A stretch of DNA of 64,000 nucleotides from Bacteroidales bacterium (GCA_016709025.1 JADJEQ010000003.1:248001-312000); one strand, 5' to 3'. Shown: positions 16,049-25,704, counted from the first letter of the stretch. Notes: generated by a model not told the origin, from the letters alone. A program made the numbers and translations.

Positions 16049-16624
16049 CTAATTCGCCGATCCGCCATCTGAAAGCTTAAGCACAGAGACTCCGTCAATA
16101 AGTACATCTTTCAGAACAGCTTCACCGTTCTTTATTGAGACCAAAGCCCAGGTTACCCGGGTGGAATCCCTCAATGCATTGTTGTATTCAATTTCGGCCC
16201 GGGGTGCCTTGCTTTCTTCCATATAGAACCTCACAAACGGATATTCTATAATCACCTGCAAAGTATCATTATAAATCAGGTTACCAACTTTTGCCGTTAC
16301 AAAATCCTGTGTACCGGCAGGTTTTTCCCTTGAAATTGACTTGATCTGAGCAAAACCATCCGGATCTTCGGTAAGTATAGCATAAACATTTTCATTCATG
16401 GTCCATTCATTCTCTGACTTAACTACAATTGAATTGTTCCGGTAATTAAGAGTGATGAACTTACCTCTGAACGGATCGTACGGATCGACAGGAGCCGCCC
16501 TGAATCTGAATTCTTTTCCGTTCGAAAGTATATCTTCTCTTTCGAAAATCATGGCTGCCGGAACATACAGCTGTGCCAATGCTACGAGGATGAATGCAGC
16601 GATTGTTAATTTCCTTTTAGTCAT
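16049..16624 (-). CDS. GDYXXLXY-type membrane-anchored protein
   Basis: The start at 16624 (MTKRKLTIAAF) gives 191 residues. A single N-terminal membrane segment (about 5-25) precedes an extracytoplasmic domain whose beginning, DPYDPFRGKFITLNY (residues 48-62), is the GDYxxLxY-family signature in a variant form (FRG-K-x-I-x-L-x-Y). The domain is rich in short strands. The start overlaps the DUF2157 stop by 8 bases (ATGACTAA), which indicates translational coupling. GDYXXLXY proteins are characteristically paired with DUF2157 membrane proteins. The function of the pair is not known. A longer frame to 16708 uses a TTG start inside the upstream gene and is rejected. Confidence 0.82.
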   Translation of the reverse strand: MTKRKLTIAAFILVALAQLYVPAAMIFEREDILSNGKEFRFRAAPVDPYDPFRGKFITLNYRNNSIVVKSENEWTMNENVYAILTEDPDGFAQIKSISREKPAGTQDFVTAKVGNLIYNDTLQVIIEYPFVRFYMEESKAPRAEIEYNNALRDSTRVTWALVSIKNGEAVLKDVLIDGVSVLKLSDGGSAN

Positions 16625-17900
16625 TTCCTCTTCTTTTTCTGAGCATCCAAAAATTAAGCGCGAAAAAACCGGCTCCCACCAGCACAAACATTCCACCACG
16701 CAACACAAACGAAAGATCTGTATCGAAGAACCGGCAGATAACCAGTGCAGTTATAATCAACACACCATAATTGAGAATACCCAGATGGTCTGATTTTGCT
16801 CCGTTTCTGATGGTAATGACCCCGATTGCCAGAATAATCAGGTTGATCAGAACGACTGCATAGGGTGTAAAAATACCCGCAATGTACGTGAGAATAAAAA
16901 TGATAAAAACCGGCATAACCGGATTCATCTCATTCCACTTCCTGGTTTTCATTTGCAGATAAAAGAGAGCTCCGGCACAAAAACTAATCATAACGGCAGT
17001 GATAAATTCAGGCGAAGTAACAGAAGCCCGGAGAAAAAAACCATCTATCCTCAACGATCGCCAGAACCAGTCAAAGCTCAGAAATAACAGGAGTGAAATG
17101 GTTCCGAGAGAACCCAGTACTGAATAACCATTGCTCCGCTGCTTCAGCCTGGTCATAGGACTCATATTACCAATCATAAATAAAAGTCCGAAGAGGCTAA
17201 TGTAGCTGATAAACATTAAATTTTCATCGTTCTTTGCCAGTGTTCCAAGTGTAATAACTACCGACAGGGGAATCAGCAAGCTGTGGAATGTAAAAAAATT
17301 ACTGCCCGGATCTCTCCGGTAAAGAAGATAATAGTGCGGAAGCGCCAGCAGTAGCAGCAACCAGAAAAAATACGGCTCTGAAGCCGGATAGGTAAAATAG
17401 CCGGTTTCACAGGCATACCAGGTAATTCCGGTAAGATAGAACATCGAGGCAACAGAAGAATTCATCACATAAATCAGGGGAAGTCCGATCAGCATCCAGG
17501 TAAAAAGGAATGAGCCAAGGTTACCGGGAATGTGGTACACCTGGCTGACCAGTGAGATGGTCGCACCAATAGCCAGGAAAAGAAATGCCGTACTGCTTTC
17601 TTTCCAGACCTGATTGTCAGCTTTTCGGATCAGTACAAAAGCACATAATAATTGTCCGGCAAACATTGGCAGGAATGAAAATATGGTCTTGTTCAGGCGC
17701 GAAAGTTCATCCCAATTATGCGCAACTATTAAAATCACGCCCAGGCCGACCAGAATTGCACCCAGTAACCCGAAAACCAGAAACAGCCTGTTTGGGGACC
17801 GGCGGCTTTTCTTTAAAAAATAATCATTGATTTTGTCAGCCGTATCCTGAGAAATAATCCCGGCATCCAACAGTTCAGGAATTTCTTTGAGTATTTTCAT
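16617..17900 (-). CDS. DUF2157 polytopic membrane protein
   Basis: A 427-residue inner-membrane protein. The N-terminus (about 1-40: EIPELLDAGIISQDTADKI) is the cytoplasmic DUF2157 head, followed by some 12-14 hydrophobic segments starting at FLVFGLLGAILVGLGVILIVAHNW (read as two parts), with the characteristic HNWDELSRLNK after the first pair. It ends with RKRRGND. It is the standard partner of the GDYXXLXY protein, whose start overlaps its stop. It begins 35 bases downstream of the flippase gene, so it may share that transcript. No biochemical role is established for the family. Confidence 0.85.
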   Translation of the reverse strand: MKILKEIPELLDAGIISQDTADKINDYFLKKSRRSPNRLFLVFGLLGAILVGLGVILIVAHNWDELSRLNKTIFSFLPMFAGQLLCAFVLIRKADNQVWKESSTAFLFLAIGATISLVSQVYHIPGNLGSFLFTWMLIGLPLIYVMNSSVASMFYLTGITWYACETGYFTYPASEPYFFWLLLLLALPHYYLLYRRDPGSNFFTFHSLLIPLSVVITLGTLAKNDENLMFISYISLFGLLFMIGNMSPMTRLKQRSNGYSVLGSLGTISLLLFLSFDWFWRSLRIDGFFLRASVTSPEFITAVMISFCAGALFYLQMKTRKWNEMNPVMPVFIIFILTYIAGIFTPYAVVLINLIILAIGVITIRNGAKSDHLGILNYGVLIITALVICRFFDTDLSFVLRGGMFVLVGAGFFALNFWMLRKRRGND

Positions 17901-17935
17901 TTTACAGATGAGTTGCTAAAGTTACTTCAACTATT

Positions 17936-19207
17936 CTATGCCTGATCTTTATCGGTTTCTTTAGTGATAAATTTCCGGATCACTGAAAAATCATCATTAA
18001 AAGAGAATACACTCCCCCACTTTGCGCCGCTGATCCTGATAAAAACAAACAGCTGGTAAAGCATGCCAGCCGTATAGGCCACAGATGCTGTGATACCGGC
18101 TCCTGTTATTCCCAGCAGCGGAATCAGGGTAAAGCCCAGAACCAATGTAAAAACCAATCCTATGCCTGATGAAATTGTGTTGTGCCAGGGCCTGCCACTG
18201 CCCGAAAAGTAATGACTCAGCATCAATGAAATGGCAACTGCAAGAATACCGCCTGAAAGACTGAGGATCACATTGTGCAGACCAGAGAAATCGCTTCGAA
18301 AAATCAGGACGAAAAACCCGGAAGGAAGCAAAAGCAACACTCCCAGAATTATTAAAGTAAGTACGGCGGTAATCCTGATGAAAGCCGCAGTCAGGTCACG
18401 GGAATATACCGGATCGTTGCTGTTGGCAATACGGGCGTATTGCACCATGGCAATACTTTTAGAGATGATCCATACACTTTCCGAAATCTGCACTCCGATG
18501 GAAAAAACCCCCAGTGTGGCCCGGTCGAAGTATTTCTCAATGATATAATAACTAAGGCGGTAATTGAATAGTTGCATAAAGCTTGCCGCCTGCAGGTAAC
18601 CGCCAAACCTGAATGCCTCCTTCAGAATACGCCCACTCCACCATTTCTGACGTTCGATAAATTTGAATATCAGCAGGTAACTGATCAGAAAGACGATGCC
18701 ATAAGAGATATAAAGCGCGGTTACGTATGATTTTACGGTATATATTGAGAATCCAACGAAAAGAATACCCAGGCTCAGCAGCACAAGCAACACCTGAGCC
18801 ACTGCCATCAGGTTAAAATGAAACACTTTTTCCTTTCCCAGCAACACGTTCTGATTGATTGTAAAATATGACTGAAGCAGGGATATCCAGAAGAGATCGG
18901 TGATATATTCAGCAGGAACCAGATCAAATAAGCCCAATAACAAGCTACCTCCTGCAGAAACCATTATTGCCCATATCCAGGCAGGCATCAGCAGCTGCCT
19001 CAGCGGATGCCGGGGAACCAGGTAAACCAGCGCACTACCGCCTACCAATGCACTGATCATCTGGTTGATGCTGATGCCAAGAATTATCAGTGAAATGGTA
19101 CCCATACCCTCAGCACCGAGGCTGCGCGCCGAAAGCCAGACAATCGCCAGATTGACCAATGCAGTCAGGAGTCTTGAAGCAGTAGTTGATACAATCCTGC
19201 GAATCAT
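17936..19207 (-). CDS. Polysaccharide flippase (Wzx/MATE-like)
   Basis: A 423-residue protein with about 12 membrane helices and the start typical of O-antigen/polysaccharide translocases: STTASRLLTALVNLAIVWL, SARSLGAEGMGTISLI and a glycine-rich turn. These transporters move undecaprenyl-linked glycans across the inner membrane. Its start overlaps the stop of the upstream propeller/formyltransferase gene (taATG), and the GT4 gene lies just beyond, so the three form a small glycan-assembly unit. The transported glycan cannot be predicted. There is no polymerase or ligase nearby. Confidence 0.82.
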   Translation of the reverse strand: MIRRIVSTTASRLLTALVNLAIVWLSARSLGAEGMGTISLIILGISINQMISALVGGSALVYLVPRHPLRQLLMPAWIWAIMVSAGGSLLLGLFDLVPAEYITDLFWISLLQSYFTINQNVLLGKEKVFHFNLMAVAQVLLVLLSLGILFVGFSIYTVKSYVTALYISYGIVFLISYLLIFKFIERQKWWSGRILKEAFRFGGYLQAASFMQLFNYRLSYYIIEKYFDRATLGVFSIGVQISESVWIISKSIAMVQYARIANSNDPVYSRDLTAAFIRITAVLTLIILGVLLLLPSGFFVLIFRSDFSGLHNVILSLSGGILAVAISLMLSHYFSGSGRPWHNTISSGIGLVFTLVLGFTLIPLLGITGAGITASVAYTAGMLYQLFVFIRISGAKWGSVFSFNDDFSVIRKFITKETDKDQA

Positions 19208-20872
19208 TATTCCCTTGTTTGGTTAGGTTTTACCAGGCGAAGCCTTCTCTTTAACTGCCAAACTGAGGAGGCTGGAGAAAACACAGGTTTCTTGCAGTCA
19301 AAATACAGGTAATCACCGGCAAATGATATGGTATGAAGACCTGTGTAACCAACCGGTGGTCTCAGTGATGTAACCTGCATCTCAAGAAATTCAGTATCTG
19401 TAAGCAACTTAACTTCGTTGATTACCACCCGGCCTCCATAGGTATGCGAACAATCCTGTGCCGGCCGGTACAGCTTTCCATCAAGGGTAAAGAAAGGTCC
19501 GGCAGGTCTGGAATTTGAGACATCGGCCTTTACCGGATTGAGCTCATGCGGCTCAAAAATGCCTTCCAGTGTATCGGCGTGCCAGATATGCAACTCAATA
19601 TTGGTGGCATTGGCAGGTGTAAAAAACAGATACCAGTGATTCTGATGAAAAACCAGGGTAGGATCAGCGGCTGATACATCTTTAAGTAAAGTTCTGTGAT
19701 GATGTAATTTTCCGGTTGCCTGATCAAGACGGTACAATTCAATGGAACCATGATTTAACGATTCGGGCAAACACCAGGTTTGTCCATCTGCCCTGAACAG
19801 CAGCGGGTACGACAGATGCCAGGGTTCTTCAAGAATGGGGGCCGGCTCAGTAAATGACGAATCCCTTTCGGTGTACCACGACGAAGAAATAACCGCTTTG
19901 CGAGTACGGTAGTTATAGTCCTCAAAGACCAGTAATAAACGCCCCTCTCCTTTTAGTGCGAAACCATCGGCAAAATACCGGTTGTTTCCCCTGGCCCCGA
20001 GCCACAGGGCTGTTTCTTCATCAATCACATAGGAATATTCTGAAACAAGGTCGGCCGGCCGGGCTTTCACCAATCCGGTTTGCCACTTTTCTGTATAAGT
20101 AAGTTCAGTAAAATGAAATTTCACTTTATTGATTGCCAACCTTATCAGAAAAGTAACGAAAGTGAAATTGGTTGGTTCATGGAAAATGGGTGCCTGGGAT
20201 ATCCGGGGTCCCTGTTCAGATGGGAAAGTATGCTGCGTGAGTATCTCTTTACAAACTTCCAGTGGCCACCGGACGGAGAGTTGAATGGCCTGATCGAGGT
20301 TTGCCCTCCATGAATGGTTGATGGTTGGAAAATAACCTTTTCGGAGAATAATACCCCCATCGAGGGTTTCCGTCAGCCGTTGCAAAACCGATCCGGTAAT
20401 ATAATCGTTGAGCATGATTTCGTAAAATGCCGGAGGTATTCCCCTGTATTTTTGCTCATCCCCATGATGAAATGACCAGATGCCAAAAGGTGCAGCATTC
20501 AAAACATCGCCACGTAAAATGCCGAACCCGAATTTCAGGATTATGTTCGCTGTATTTCCCCTTTAGCAGAGTTTTACAATGAATCTGCGGAATTCCATCA
20601 GCCATTGGGCGTATGGACTCATGCCGGAAGGTGACTGGTCTGAAAAAATACTGATAATATTTTCTGAAAAGTAGTTTGGTCCAGGGGTATGCTAAAAACC
20701 TTTTTAGAAATCCCCGCTTTGGTCCGGTTTCATGCTGACGGATAATAAGGAGCACAGGAACCGCCTTTTCACCGGATATCAGCATATTGATAACATCTGC
20801 CTGCCATTTTTGCAACACCAGGGAGTTACACATGACGGCAAATTTCAGTCTTGTTCTGCCCGTTTCCGTCAT
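19207..20872 (-). pseudogene. Formyltransferase fused to a sugar-transferase-like beta-propeller, broken by one frameshift
   Basis: Two minus frames form one gene. The first (start 20872, MTETGRTRLKFAVMCNS) is a formyltransferase-type Rossmann N-terminus (FAVMCNSLVLQKWQADVI) and runs correctly to about 20550 (LLKGKYSE). The second is open from about 20553 down to 19207 and continues the fold with IILKFGFGILRGDVLN, then FGIWSFHHGDEQKYRGIPPAF and LTETLDGGIILRKG, the expected C-half of a formyltransferase-like domain. One extra base near 20545-20553 explains the break. The last 300 residues are a beta-propeller resembling the N-terminal domain of glucosamine inositolphosphorylceramide transferase-type proteins (YRTRKAVISSSWY, DPTLVFHQNHWYLFFT, RPAGPFFTLDGKLYRPAQD). 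The start overlaps the GT4 stop as ATGA. A role in glycan or lipid modification is inferred from context. Confidence 0.72.
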
Positions 20873-22041
20873 GGGTGTTTTTTTTGTAAAATTTCATTGT
20901 ACAGGCTTTTCAGGTGCTTCGAAACAGCTTCAAAACCAAATTCATGCTCCACCCTTTTGTGCATTTTAATACTGTCGAATCCATTCGGATGATCAAGCGC
21001 TTCCGAAAGGGCGGTTACAAGGGCATTGACATCCTTAACCGGTACAACCCGTCCGGAATCGGGCTTAATAAAATCTCTGAGATCGGCCACATCGGTCGAT
21101 ATGACAGGAATACCACAGGCCATGGCCTCGTAGGCTACAATGCCGAAGGTTTCATAGTTGCTGGTAAGCGCCAGGCAGGCTGATTGTTGCAGTTCCTGCA
21201 CCAGTTCCTTCCCTTCGAGCAGGCCAGTGAAACGAATGGCTCCATATGGAAGCCTCTTTTGCGCAACATATTGCTTTGTTGATTCAAGATCAGTTCCTTC
21301 CCCGATCAGCAATAATTCCAGCTCCTTCCGATCCTGAGCCAGCAAAGCAAAAGCATCTATCAGCAACCTGAGGTTTTTTGACTTTTCTTCAAAACAGGTG
21401 ATGCTGATAATCCGCTGTTTCCGGTTTGATGTTTCAGGAAGTTTGAACAGCCTGGTATCCACCACATTGGGCAAACGGCTGAAATTATTACCAACACTGG
21501 CCGCCTGCATGGATTTAGCAAGTCGGTCAGAAACTACGGTGGTCTTCGCTGCATGACGGACTGCAAAACGGGTCAGCAATTTGCGAAGCCTCCCTTTAAA
21601 CTGAAAATTCTCAGGGTAATACCGCGACCAATGTTCGGTAATCAGGTATGGGACGTGCCACATCCGGCCAAAATACCATGCCAGCAGAGCCGTCCGGGTC
21701 AGCACGTGCGCATGGATCAGTTCAGGCTTGCCATTCAGATTAACCGCGGTCTTTACTCCAAGGTTCCAGGCAATCAGTTGCCGTGTAAGTCCTGAAATAC
21801 CATCAGCTTTGCGGTAACTGACAATAATTTCGGTTAATCCATCCTGTGTTGTTACTTTCGTTGAAAAAAGTTCATGCGATTTAACGGTGAGGTCGGGTAT
21901 CACAAAAACCACAATTACCCTGAAACCGGCCTCAACCGCAGCCAGTGCGTGCTTTCTCACAAACAGGCCCAGCATTGGGTCATGACCTGAAGGATACCAG
22001 CGGGCAAGGTAAAGAATTTGCGGGGTTTGGCCTGAATGCAT
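20869..22041 (-). CDS. GT4-family glycosyltransferase
   Basis: A 390-residue cytoplasmic GT-B enzyme. The N-terminal domain has the donor-independent start ILYLARWYPSGHDPMLGLFVRKH (read in parts), PELIHAHVL and TEHWSRYY. The C-terminal domain has the nucleotide-sugar site TSNYETFGIVAYEAMACGIPVIST (read in parts: SNYETFGIVAYEA, then MACGIPV), with the E-x7-E motif typical of GT4. The donor and acceptor are unknown. It overlaps the next gene by ATGA, so the three glycan genes are translationally coupled. It is the first gene of the operon; upstream 22042-22158 shows no strong promoter. Confidence 0.9.
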   Translation of the reverse strand: MHSGQTPQILYLARWYPSGHDPMLGLFVRKHALAAVEAGFRVIVVFVIPDLTVKSHELFSTKVTTQDGLTEIIVSYRKADGISGLTRQLIAWNLGVKTAVNLNGKPELIHAHVLTRTALLAWYFGRMWHVPYLITEHWSRYYPENFQFKGRLRKLLTRFAVRHAAKTTVVSDRLAKSMQAASVGNNFSRLPNVVDTRLFKLPETSNRKQRIISITCFEEKSKNLRLLIDAFALLAQDRKELELLLIGEGTDLESTKQYVAQKRLPYGAIRFTGLLEGKELVQELQQSACLALTSNYETFGIVAYEAMACGIPVISTDVADLRDFIKPDSGRVVPVKDVNALVTALSEALDHPNGFDSIKMHKRVEHEFGFEAVSKHLKSLYNEILQKKHP

Positions 22042-22158
22042 GGTTTGGTTTTCAGTGCCAAATTTAAGGAAAATTAAAGGAAGTATTCAAGGTCGTTTAT
22101 AAGACCATTGACTGTAGTATGATTCAGATAAAAATCACGGTTATTCCTGTTCAATAGC

Positions 22159-22635
22159 TTATTTCGACTTTTTCTTTTTTGACTTTTTGTCTTTTTTCGG
22201 TTGATTGCCGGCCAGGGTAAATTTCAGCGGCATATTAAACTGGACTCTGACATTCTCACCGGCCAGTACTCCCGGATTCCATTTCGGAGAGAGCGACAAA
22301 ACCCGCAATACCTCTTTATCAAGTGATTCAGAAATCCCTCTCAGAATTTTAATATCGGTAAGACTTCCGTCTTTCTCAACAACGAAAGAGCAGTAAACGG
22401 TGCCTTGCTCACCGTTTTCACAGGCTTCCTGAGGATATTGAACATTGTTGATCAGAAATTTGATGCGGCCATCATCCCCTCCCGGGAATGCCGGCATTTG
22501 ATCGATTTTGTCAGATAAAAAAATTGGTTCTCCCCCATCATGGTGAAAAAGAGAGTCGGGTTTGAAGGTATTACCGCAAGCATTACCTGCAAAAACTAAA
22601 ATAAACATCACTAAAACAAAAGCTTGTCTTACCAT
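22159..22635 (-). CDS. Standalone TonB C-terminal domain protein with lysine-rich tail
   Basis: A 158-residue exported protein: signal peptide (MVRQAFVLVMFILVFAGNACG), then a TonB-C domain (about 40-140) with AFPGGDDGRIKFLINNVQYP, GTVYCSFVVEKDGSLTD and ILRGISESLDKEVLRVL, ending in a polylysine tail (KKDKKSKKKKSK). Canonical TonB has an N-terminal membrane anchor and proline-rich linker, both absent here, so this is not a full energy transducer. Freestanding TonB-C proteins of this type are frequent in Bacteroidetes. A cleavage site near GNACG could be a lipobox variant. Function is not known. Confidence 0.85.
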   Translation of the reverse strand: MVRQAFVLVMFILVFAGNACGNTFKPDSLFHHDGGEPIFLSDKIDQMPAFPGGDDGRIKFLINNVQYPQEACENGEQGTVYCSFVVEKDGSLTDIKILRGISESLDKEVLRVLSLSPKWNPGVLAGENVRVQFNMPLKFTLAGNQPKKDKKSKKKKSK

Positions 22636-22660
22636 TTTGAAATTTTTAAGGAATTTGATC

Positions 22661-22692
22661 CAATTTTATCCTGAATGAACCAAAGTCACAAA
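22661..22692 (-). promoter_or_regulatory. Bacteroidetes-type promoter of the TonB-C gene
   Basis: On the minus strand: TTTG (22689-22692), a 20-base spacer, then TAAAATTG (22661-22668), one mismatch from TAnnTTTG. It lies 26 bases before the start codon. Confidence 0.55.
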
Positions 22693-22707
22693 CTTATTGA
22701 AAATAAC

Positions 22708-23193
22708 CTAAAACAATTTCTTCAACATCCAGATATTGCAGGTTGTGTGTATGGATGTTCCAAGTGGTTGAACAAGTTTTATATAACCCTGTTTCTCATA
22801 AATTCTGACAGCTTTTGCAAAATGGGGTAAACTCTCCAGGTATAATTGAGTAAAGCCAAATGCCCTGGCTGATTCTTCACTCTTCACCATCAGTTCTTTG
22901 CCAATGCCCATTCCCCTAGCTTCTTTTGACACATAAAATTTAACAAGTTCAGAACAGTCATCACCGAGTCCATCAGATGGGTATATGCCGCAACAGCCTG
23001 CAATCTCACCGTTAAATTCAGCAACCCAAAGTATTGATCCTGTTTTTTGAAATAAAGTATAAAGATCGTCGGTTGTCGGATCTGAATATACTGTTCCATC
23101 CCGGGGCGCTTCATGTTCCTCAAATACCCCCCGGATCATTTTTGCCAGGGCTGAATTGTCGTTTTTGCTGATTTGCCTGATATTTAAATCCAT
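22708..23193 (-). CDS. GNAT-family N-acetyltransferase
   Basis: A cytoplasmic acyl-CoA transferase of 161 residues from the start at 23193 (MDLNIRQISKND); an alternative start lies four codons upstream. The fold is recognisable: SILWVAEFNGEIAGCCGIYPS, then FYVSKEARGMGIGKELM with the acetyl-CoA pyrophosphate loop (Q/R)-x-x-G-x-(G/A) as RGMGIGK, and YLESLPHFAKAVRIYEKQGY. The family acts on small molecules or protein N-termini; the substrate here is unknown. It is monocistronic between the TonB-C and EamA genes. Confidence 0.9.
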   Translation of the reverse strand: MDLNIRQISKNDNSALAKMIRGVFEEHEAPRDGTVYSDPTTDDLYTLFQKTGSILWVAEFNGEIAGCCGIYPSDGLGDDCSELVKFYVSKEARGMGIGKELMVKSEESARAFGFTQLYLESLPHFAKAVRIYEKQGYIKLVQPLGTSIHTTCNIWMLKKLF

Positions 23194-23287
23194 AGAAAAT
23201 TTCAATTCGATAAAGTTATGTTAATCAAAATGTTATTGTAAATGAAACAGGCCAGAGTATTTTTAAAAATCCGGCAAACAAGGCTTT

Positions 23288-24175
23288 TCAGACTTTGTCT
23301 TTACCGGTTCTCATCATTAAAAGCACAACGCCACCCATTGTAAAAATACCACCAAAAATCTGAAGTGTTGCAGGAAGATTTCCAAAAATAAGAAATGCTC
23401 CGATAAGCACAAAAAGACCGGTAGAACTTTGAACGATCGCAGCACGCGATGCCTCAATATATCGTAACGCAGAATACTGAAATATTGATGTCAGAAAAGG
23501 TCCGATAAAAGAGCCGGCAATAATCCATCCAAGGGCAGACACTGGTATGGCAAAAGATTGACCTCCAGCAATCATAAATGCCAGGGCGAACAGTAATAGA
23601 AATACTGCCCTGTTAATTGCGAGGACAACAGGACTGATCTCTCGTATATGTTTTTTTGCCAGCGTGGTACGAACAGCGTAAAATGAAGTTGAGACCAGCA
23701 TAAGTCCGGAAGTTCCGGTTAGCAGACTGTCGAAGGAAGTAAAATTACTGCTGATGATAAAAGCACCGGCGATTGTCAGCAATGCTCCGGCTTTGGCATA
23801 GTTTCCAAAACGTTCAGAAAGCAGCCATATACCAAGTAAGGTAACAAACAGGTATTCAAGGTTACGGAGAAAGGATGGCACTGCCGGATTCACAGAAATT
23901 GATATTGCGGCATAAAATGAAGAAGTTGCTACAATTTCGATAAGCCCCATCAGGAGCAGCGAACGATAATCAGCCCTGGTAAAAGCGCTGACCGAAAACC
24001 CGCCCCTGGGATGAAGGGCCATCAACCCGTTGAAAAAAATAGCAGTCAAAAACCAGTAAAATCCGAATTGTGGCAGACTCACCTCATTTAAAGCTGATTT
24101 ACTGAAAAGGTAAACCAATGAACCACAAATGGTTGCAATAAGTGCGTAAAGGTAACCACGGGTTGTTCTGGTCAT
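23288..24175 (-). CDS. EamA/DMT-family transporter
   Basis: A 295-residue inner-membrane protein with ten hydrophobic segments arranged as two EamA repeats (about 5-140 and 150-290). Signature stretches are the first helix TRGYLYALIATICGSLVYLFSK, PAVPSFLRNLEYLFVTLLGIWLL (split) and the C-terminal repeat ALRYIEASRAAIVQSSTGLFV. Members export or import metabolites such as amino acids; the substrate cannot be inferred. It ends with a short basic tail. Upstream (24176-24559) is repeat DNA. Confidence 0.85.
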   Translation of the reverse strand: MTRTTRGYLYALIATICGSLVYLFSKSALNEVSLPQFGFYWFLTAIFFNGLMALHPRGGFSVSAFTRADYRSLLLMGLIEIVATSSFYAAISISVNPAVPSFLRNLEYLFVTLLGIWLLSERFGNYAKAGALLTIAGAFIISSNFTSFDSLLTGTSGLMLVSTSFYAVRTTLAKKHIREISPVVLAINRAVFLLLFALAFMIAGGQSFAIPVSALGWIIAGSFIGPFLTSIFQYSALRYIEASRAAIVQSSTGLFVLIGAFLIFGNLPATLQIFGGIFTMGGVVLLMMRTGKDKV

Positions 24176-24198
24176 GTGCGAAAAATTCTTTCTATTTA

Positions 24199-24555
24199 CA
24201 AGTTACGAATTACGAATTACGAATGAAGAATGAAGAATGAAAAAAAATACAAATTCCAATTTCCAAATTGCCTTAGGCTATCAGTTTCTCATTCCTCAGT
24301 CTCTCAGACTCCTTTTGCTCCAGACTCAGAGCCCGGGGCACAGAGCATCGGACATGGGTTTATCAGTTTCATTTTCAATTACTTACATAGAATGCTTTTA
24401 GACATTAGAAATTAGAAATTAGAAATTTCTTCTCTATGTCTCTCAGTCTCAGTCTCTTAGTCTCTTAGTCTCTTAGTCTCCCATTCTCCCATTCTCCCAT
24501 TCACCCTCTCTCCCATTCACCCTCTCTCCCACTCTCCCGCACTCCCATTCTCACC
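24199..24555. repeat. Intergenic low-complexity repeat tract
   Basis: Consecutive short repeats: gaattacgaattacgaatgaagaatgaagaatg (24205-24240; read in parts), ctctcagtctcagtctcttagtctcttagtc (24440-24480), cattagaaattagaaattag (24400-24425) and ccattctcccattctccc (24480-24500), then cccattcaccctctctccc variants to 24550. The phrase acattagaaattagaaatt recurs at 26400. No gene is supported. Confidence 0.85.
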
Positions 24556-24559
24556 AACA

Positions 24560-25072
24560 TCAGATTTTGCCCCGGATAGCTTCCATTGCGCTTAAGAGCC
24601 GGCCATCACCTGTACCTTTCACAATCGTAAAAGGCAACTTCCTTGAAGAGAGCTCGGAAAGATACATATTAAATAGTTCCAGTCTTTTATGAGGATGTTC
24701 GCGCAGAGGATCGGCTTCCCATGGCAAATCGGTGTTGCACAGCAAATAATGTGTATAAAGATGATTGTCAGCCATGTAGTCAATCCAGGGATGTGACTTT
24801 CCGAACTTTACCAGGCACCAGATTCGGGTGACCAGAAAATCCGTATCGCAGAAAAGCCATTCTTTTGCCTGCCTGGCTATACTATCCTCTGCATCAAATT
24901 GTCCTCTTGCAATTTTAAGAACATCTTCGAAATCATAAGGCCGGTTAATCGATCCGAGGTATTCACGGGCATATTCCGGAACCCAGGGATCATGATGCCT
25001 GCTGGCCAGATTTTCGGCAAGCCATGATTTGCCGGTTGATTCGGGGCCGGTGATGGCTATGCGCTTCAGCAT
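24560..25072 (-). CDS. NadR-type ribosylnicotinamide kinase (P-loop)
   Basis: A 170-residue P-loop protein: Walker A GPESTGKS (residues 8-15), then YAREYLGS, FCDTDFLVTRIW (Walker B-like) and DLPWEADPLREHP, all hallmarks of the C-terminal kinase domain of NadR. Here that domain is free-standing. It should phosphorylate nicotinamide riboside to NMN. Directly coupled to pnuC: its start overlaps the pnuC stop region by 7 bases (25066-25072), which strongly supports riboside salvage. No adenylyltransferase or DNA-binding domain is attached. Confidence 0.88.
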   Translation of the reverse strand: MLKRIAITGPESTGKSWLAENLASRHHDPWVPEYAREYLGSINRPYDFEDVLKIARGQFDAEDSIARQAKEWLFCDTDFLVTRIWCLVKFGKSHPWIDYMADNHLYTHYLLCNTDLPWEADPLREHPHKRLELFNMYLSELSSRKLPFTIVKGTGDGRLLSAMEAIRGKI

Positions 25073-25704
25073 GAGGATGATTTTTGCTCCAGGTACCGCT
25101 TACGCCATTCTATCAGGCCAAGGATTGCAATTATCAGAAAAACCAGGTATTGAAAACTGGTAAAAACCAGGCCCTTCATAAAATACATCGGTAATGAAAC
25201 AATATTCCCGATTATCCAGTAAATCCAGTTTTCAACTTTTTTCCGGGCCATCAACAGCATACCAACCAGGAAAATAGCTGTAGTAAACGAATCAACCCAT
25301 GGGACCCATGAACTCATATACACTGTGTCTTCCCGGTTAAAAATCCAGATCATTCCAAGTATCAGCCAGTAAGAAGCTATTACCATGACCATCCCATAAA
25401 ACTGCTGAATCCTGTTGTTTACGGATATGTGCAGCACTTCGCTGGCTTTATCTTTTCTTGTCCAGTTGTACCATCCGTAAACGCTCATCACAAAATAGAA
25501 AAAGTTGATCCCGGCATCGGCATATAACCTCGCATGAAAGCAAATGTAAACATAGATCAGCACACTGACAATACCGGTTGGATAAACCAGGATATCCTCG
25601 CGCCGGGCATACCATACACTGGCAATTCCCAGAACCACTGCAATAAATTCAAGCCAGGTTGTGTCGAAAAGATTTGTAAGAAAAGTGTTCCAGAAATCGG
25701 CCAT
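25066..25704 (-). CDS. pnuC: Nicotinamide riboside transporter PnuC
   Basis: A 212-residue inner-membrane protein with seven or eight hydrophobic segments. Family features include WLEFIAVVLGIASVWYARRE, YPTGIVSVLIYVYIC, the YGWYNW motif (about 78-83, lining the substrate path) and the C-terminal YWIIGNIVSLPMYFMKG. PnuC takes up the vitamin B3 form nicotinamide riboside by facilitated diffusion, trapped by phosphorylation by the kinase encoded next. No riboswitch was recognised upstream; the leader is AT-rich repeat DNA. Start at 25704 (MADFWNTF). Confidence 0.9.
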   Translation of the reverse strand: MADFWNTFLTNLFDTTWLEFIAVVLGIASVWYARREDILVYPTGIVSVLIYVYICFHARLYADAGINFFYFVMSVYGWYNWTRKDKASEVLHISVNNRIQQFYGMVMVIASYWLILGMIWIFNREDTVYMSSWVPWVDSFTTAIFLVGMLLMARKKVENWIYWIIGNIVSLPMYFMKGLVFTSFQYLVFLIIAILGLIEWRKRYLEQKSSSC

